Source of the DNA: an uncultured Myxococcales bacterium
GTDB lineage: Bacteria; Myxococcota_A; Polyangia; Palsa-1104; JAEUJZ01
NCBI GenBank assembly: GCA_937868485.1
Contig: CALMML010000379.1
Span: 1-51,434 of the forward strand
Direction: 5' to 3'
Length of the DNA stretch: 51,434 nucleotides
The translations under genes were made by a program, and so were the position numbers. The notes under the pieces are model-generated. The model was not told the DNA's origin, searched no databases, and worked only from the letters and a program-made list of their open reading frames with translations. Of the stretch, positions 50,695 through 51,434 are shown one piece after another (within the stretch, counting starts at the first letter, position 1; the number at the start of each line of letters is the position of its first letter).

Positions 50695-51198
50695 TTAGCC
50701 CTTCTTGGACTGGAGGTAGCGGTTAAAGAACACGGCGCTCTTGTCCCAGCCCTCGCGCAGCTGTTTTTCGGTGGTGCTCTCGATAAGCCCGCCCAGTCCG
50801 AAGATCTTGGCTTCGATGGACAGCTCGGCGATGCGGCGGACCTTGCTGTCGCCAATCGGCTCGATGCGCATGGAGCCTTCTTGGCGCAGCTTGTCGGCCA
50901 TGGTGCTCGGCGTCATCTTGAACTTCCACAGCTTGGTGGTCTTGTCGAAGGTGCCGTCCTCGGTAAAGCGAAAGCCCGGCCCGAGCAGCTTGGCGACCGG
51001 CCCCGGCAGATCCATCTTCGGCTGACCCGACACCTTGCGGACGAGGCTGGTGGCGCTGTCGGTCTGGCTGATGACGGTGAACTCGGGAAAGCCCAGCTCG
51101 CGCAAAAAGAGCTGCTCGTTGAAGGCTTTGTCGAAGAAGACCTCCCAGAAGGTCTCGGCGTTGCAGTTGATCTCGTGAGTGACGGTGAACTTGCCCAT
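50695..51198 (-). CDS. DUF2505-family START/SRPBCC-like protein
   Basis: 167 aa. AAGGAG lies 6 bp before the ATG. It opens FTVTHEINCNAETFWEVFFD, with FNEQLFLRELGFPEF and a closing helix ending in SAVFFNRYL. This is the helix-grip (SRPBCC) fold of DUF2505 proteins, which probably bind a hydrophobic ligand in a cavity. No signal peptide or membrane segment. It is a single gene with 146 bp before the kinase gene. Function unknown beyond the fold. Confidence 0.8.
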   Translation of the reverse strand: MGKFTVTHEINCNAETFWEVFFDKAFNEQLFLRELGFPEFTVISQTDSATSLVRKVSGQPKMDLPGPVAKLLGPGFRFTEDGTFDKTTKLWKFKMTPSTMADKLRQEGSMRIEPIGDSKVRRIAELSIEAKIFGLGGLIESTTEKQLREGWDKSAVFFNRYLQSKKG

Positions 51199-51356
51199 GA
51201 CGACTCCTTGCGAAGGACTCAGCCATGCTACGCCGGAACGGGATGACTAGCGAGCCCGGCGGCATGTAGGCACCGCGCGCCCATCGCCCAGCACCCCCCA
51301 CTCCGCCAAACCGCACCGGGGCCACTCCCTGCGCCCATCCACACTTTTCAACCAAC

Positions 51357-51434
51357 GCGGGGGAGAGTCCCCGGACGAGTTTGAATTGTTGAAACGAAGC
51401 GGGGGAGCCGCCCCGGACGTATTTGAATTGTTGA
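51357..51434. repeat. 42-bp-period tandem repeat at right window edge
   Basis: GCGGGGGAG starts at 51357 and 51399, 42 bp apart. Both are followed by CCCCGGACG and TTTGAATTGTTGA. Each unit has a GGGG-CCCC hairpin. The second copy runs to the last base, so the array may continue outside. The rest of 51199-51356 shows no gene. Confidence 0.8.

Overview
The window looks like chromosomal DNA from a myxobacterium (phylum Myxococcota). The supporting signs are high GC, several Ser/Thr kinases of eukaryotic type, an MglA-type GTPase, a secreted cysteine-rich protein with a MopE-like metal-binding motif and a MYXO-CTERM-like tail, and many lipoproteins. This is an inference; no rRNA or other marker gene is present. 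I found no tRNA, rRNA, CRISPR array or recognisable transposase.

Layout. 1-4107 (+): Lon protease (5' end cut off), MglA-type GTPase and sensor histidine kinase in overlapping order. 4113-5501 (-): PLP-dependent decarboxylase/sphingosine-phosphate-lyase-like enzyme. 5602-7866 (+): membrane pseudokinase. 7901-10240: a KGG-motif stress protein divergent from an XRE-EgtD-like methyltransferase fusion. 10261-11815: an SDR and a TetR regulator diverging around a perfect 9-bp inverted repeat. 11843-14700 (-): benzoate-CoA-ligase-like enzyme, TauE/SafE permease and a hypothetical protein. 14840-16342 (+): secreted MYXO-CTERM-like protein. 16356-21418 (+): a 7TM-DISM/GAF/Ser-Thr kinase gene split exactly inside its HRDLKPDN codons by two tandem copies of an 898-bp unit. 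21461-22474 (-): a phospholipase-A2-like protein with 11-residue repeats. 22617-26784: a beta-propeller protein, a histidine-kinase-like protein lacking its phospho-acceptor histidine, a secreted protein, an intergenic array of GGGTC-GACCC palindromes, and an EI24/CysZ-like membrane protein. 26934-30816 (+): a lipoprotein, a TonB-dependent receptor and a HmuY-family lipoprotein, probably haem uptake.

30882-45927 is one long minus-strand block. Its downstream part is an overlapping operon encoding TolC, a VTC polyphosphate-polymerase domain, DUF4956, HlyD and a beta-propeller protein. Upstream of that lie a CotH/PA14 lipoprotein and a small anchored protein, then three radical SAM enzymes with ATGA overlaps, a GT-B glycosyltransferase, a coiled-coil protein and a small hypothetical. 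45991-48936 (-) is the 2-oxoacid:ferredoxin oxidoreductase KorAB. 49049-51198 (-) holds an intact tail-anchored Ser/Thr kinase and a DUF2505 protein. The right edge enters a 42-bp-period repeat.

The strongest leads are the reversible-looking tandem insertion in the kinase gene, the PLA2-like repeat protein, the VTC/DUF4956/CotH/TolC/HlyD locus and the triple radical SAM operon.
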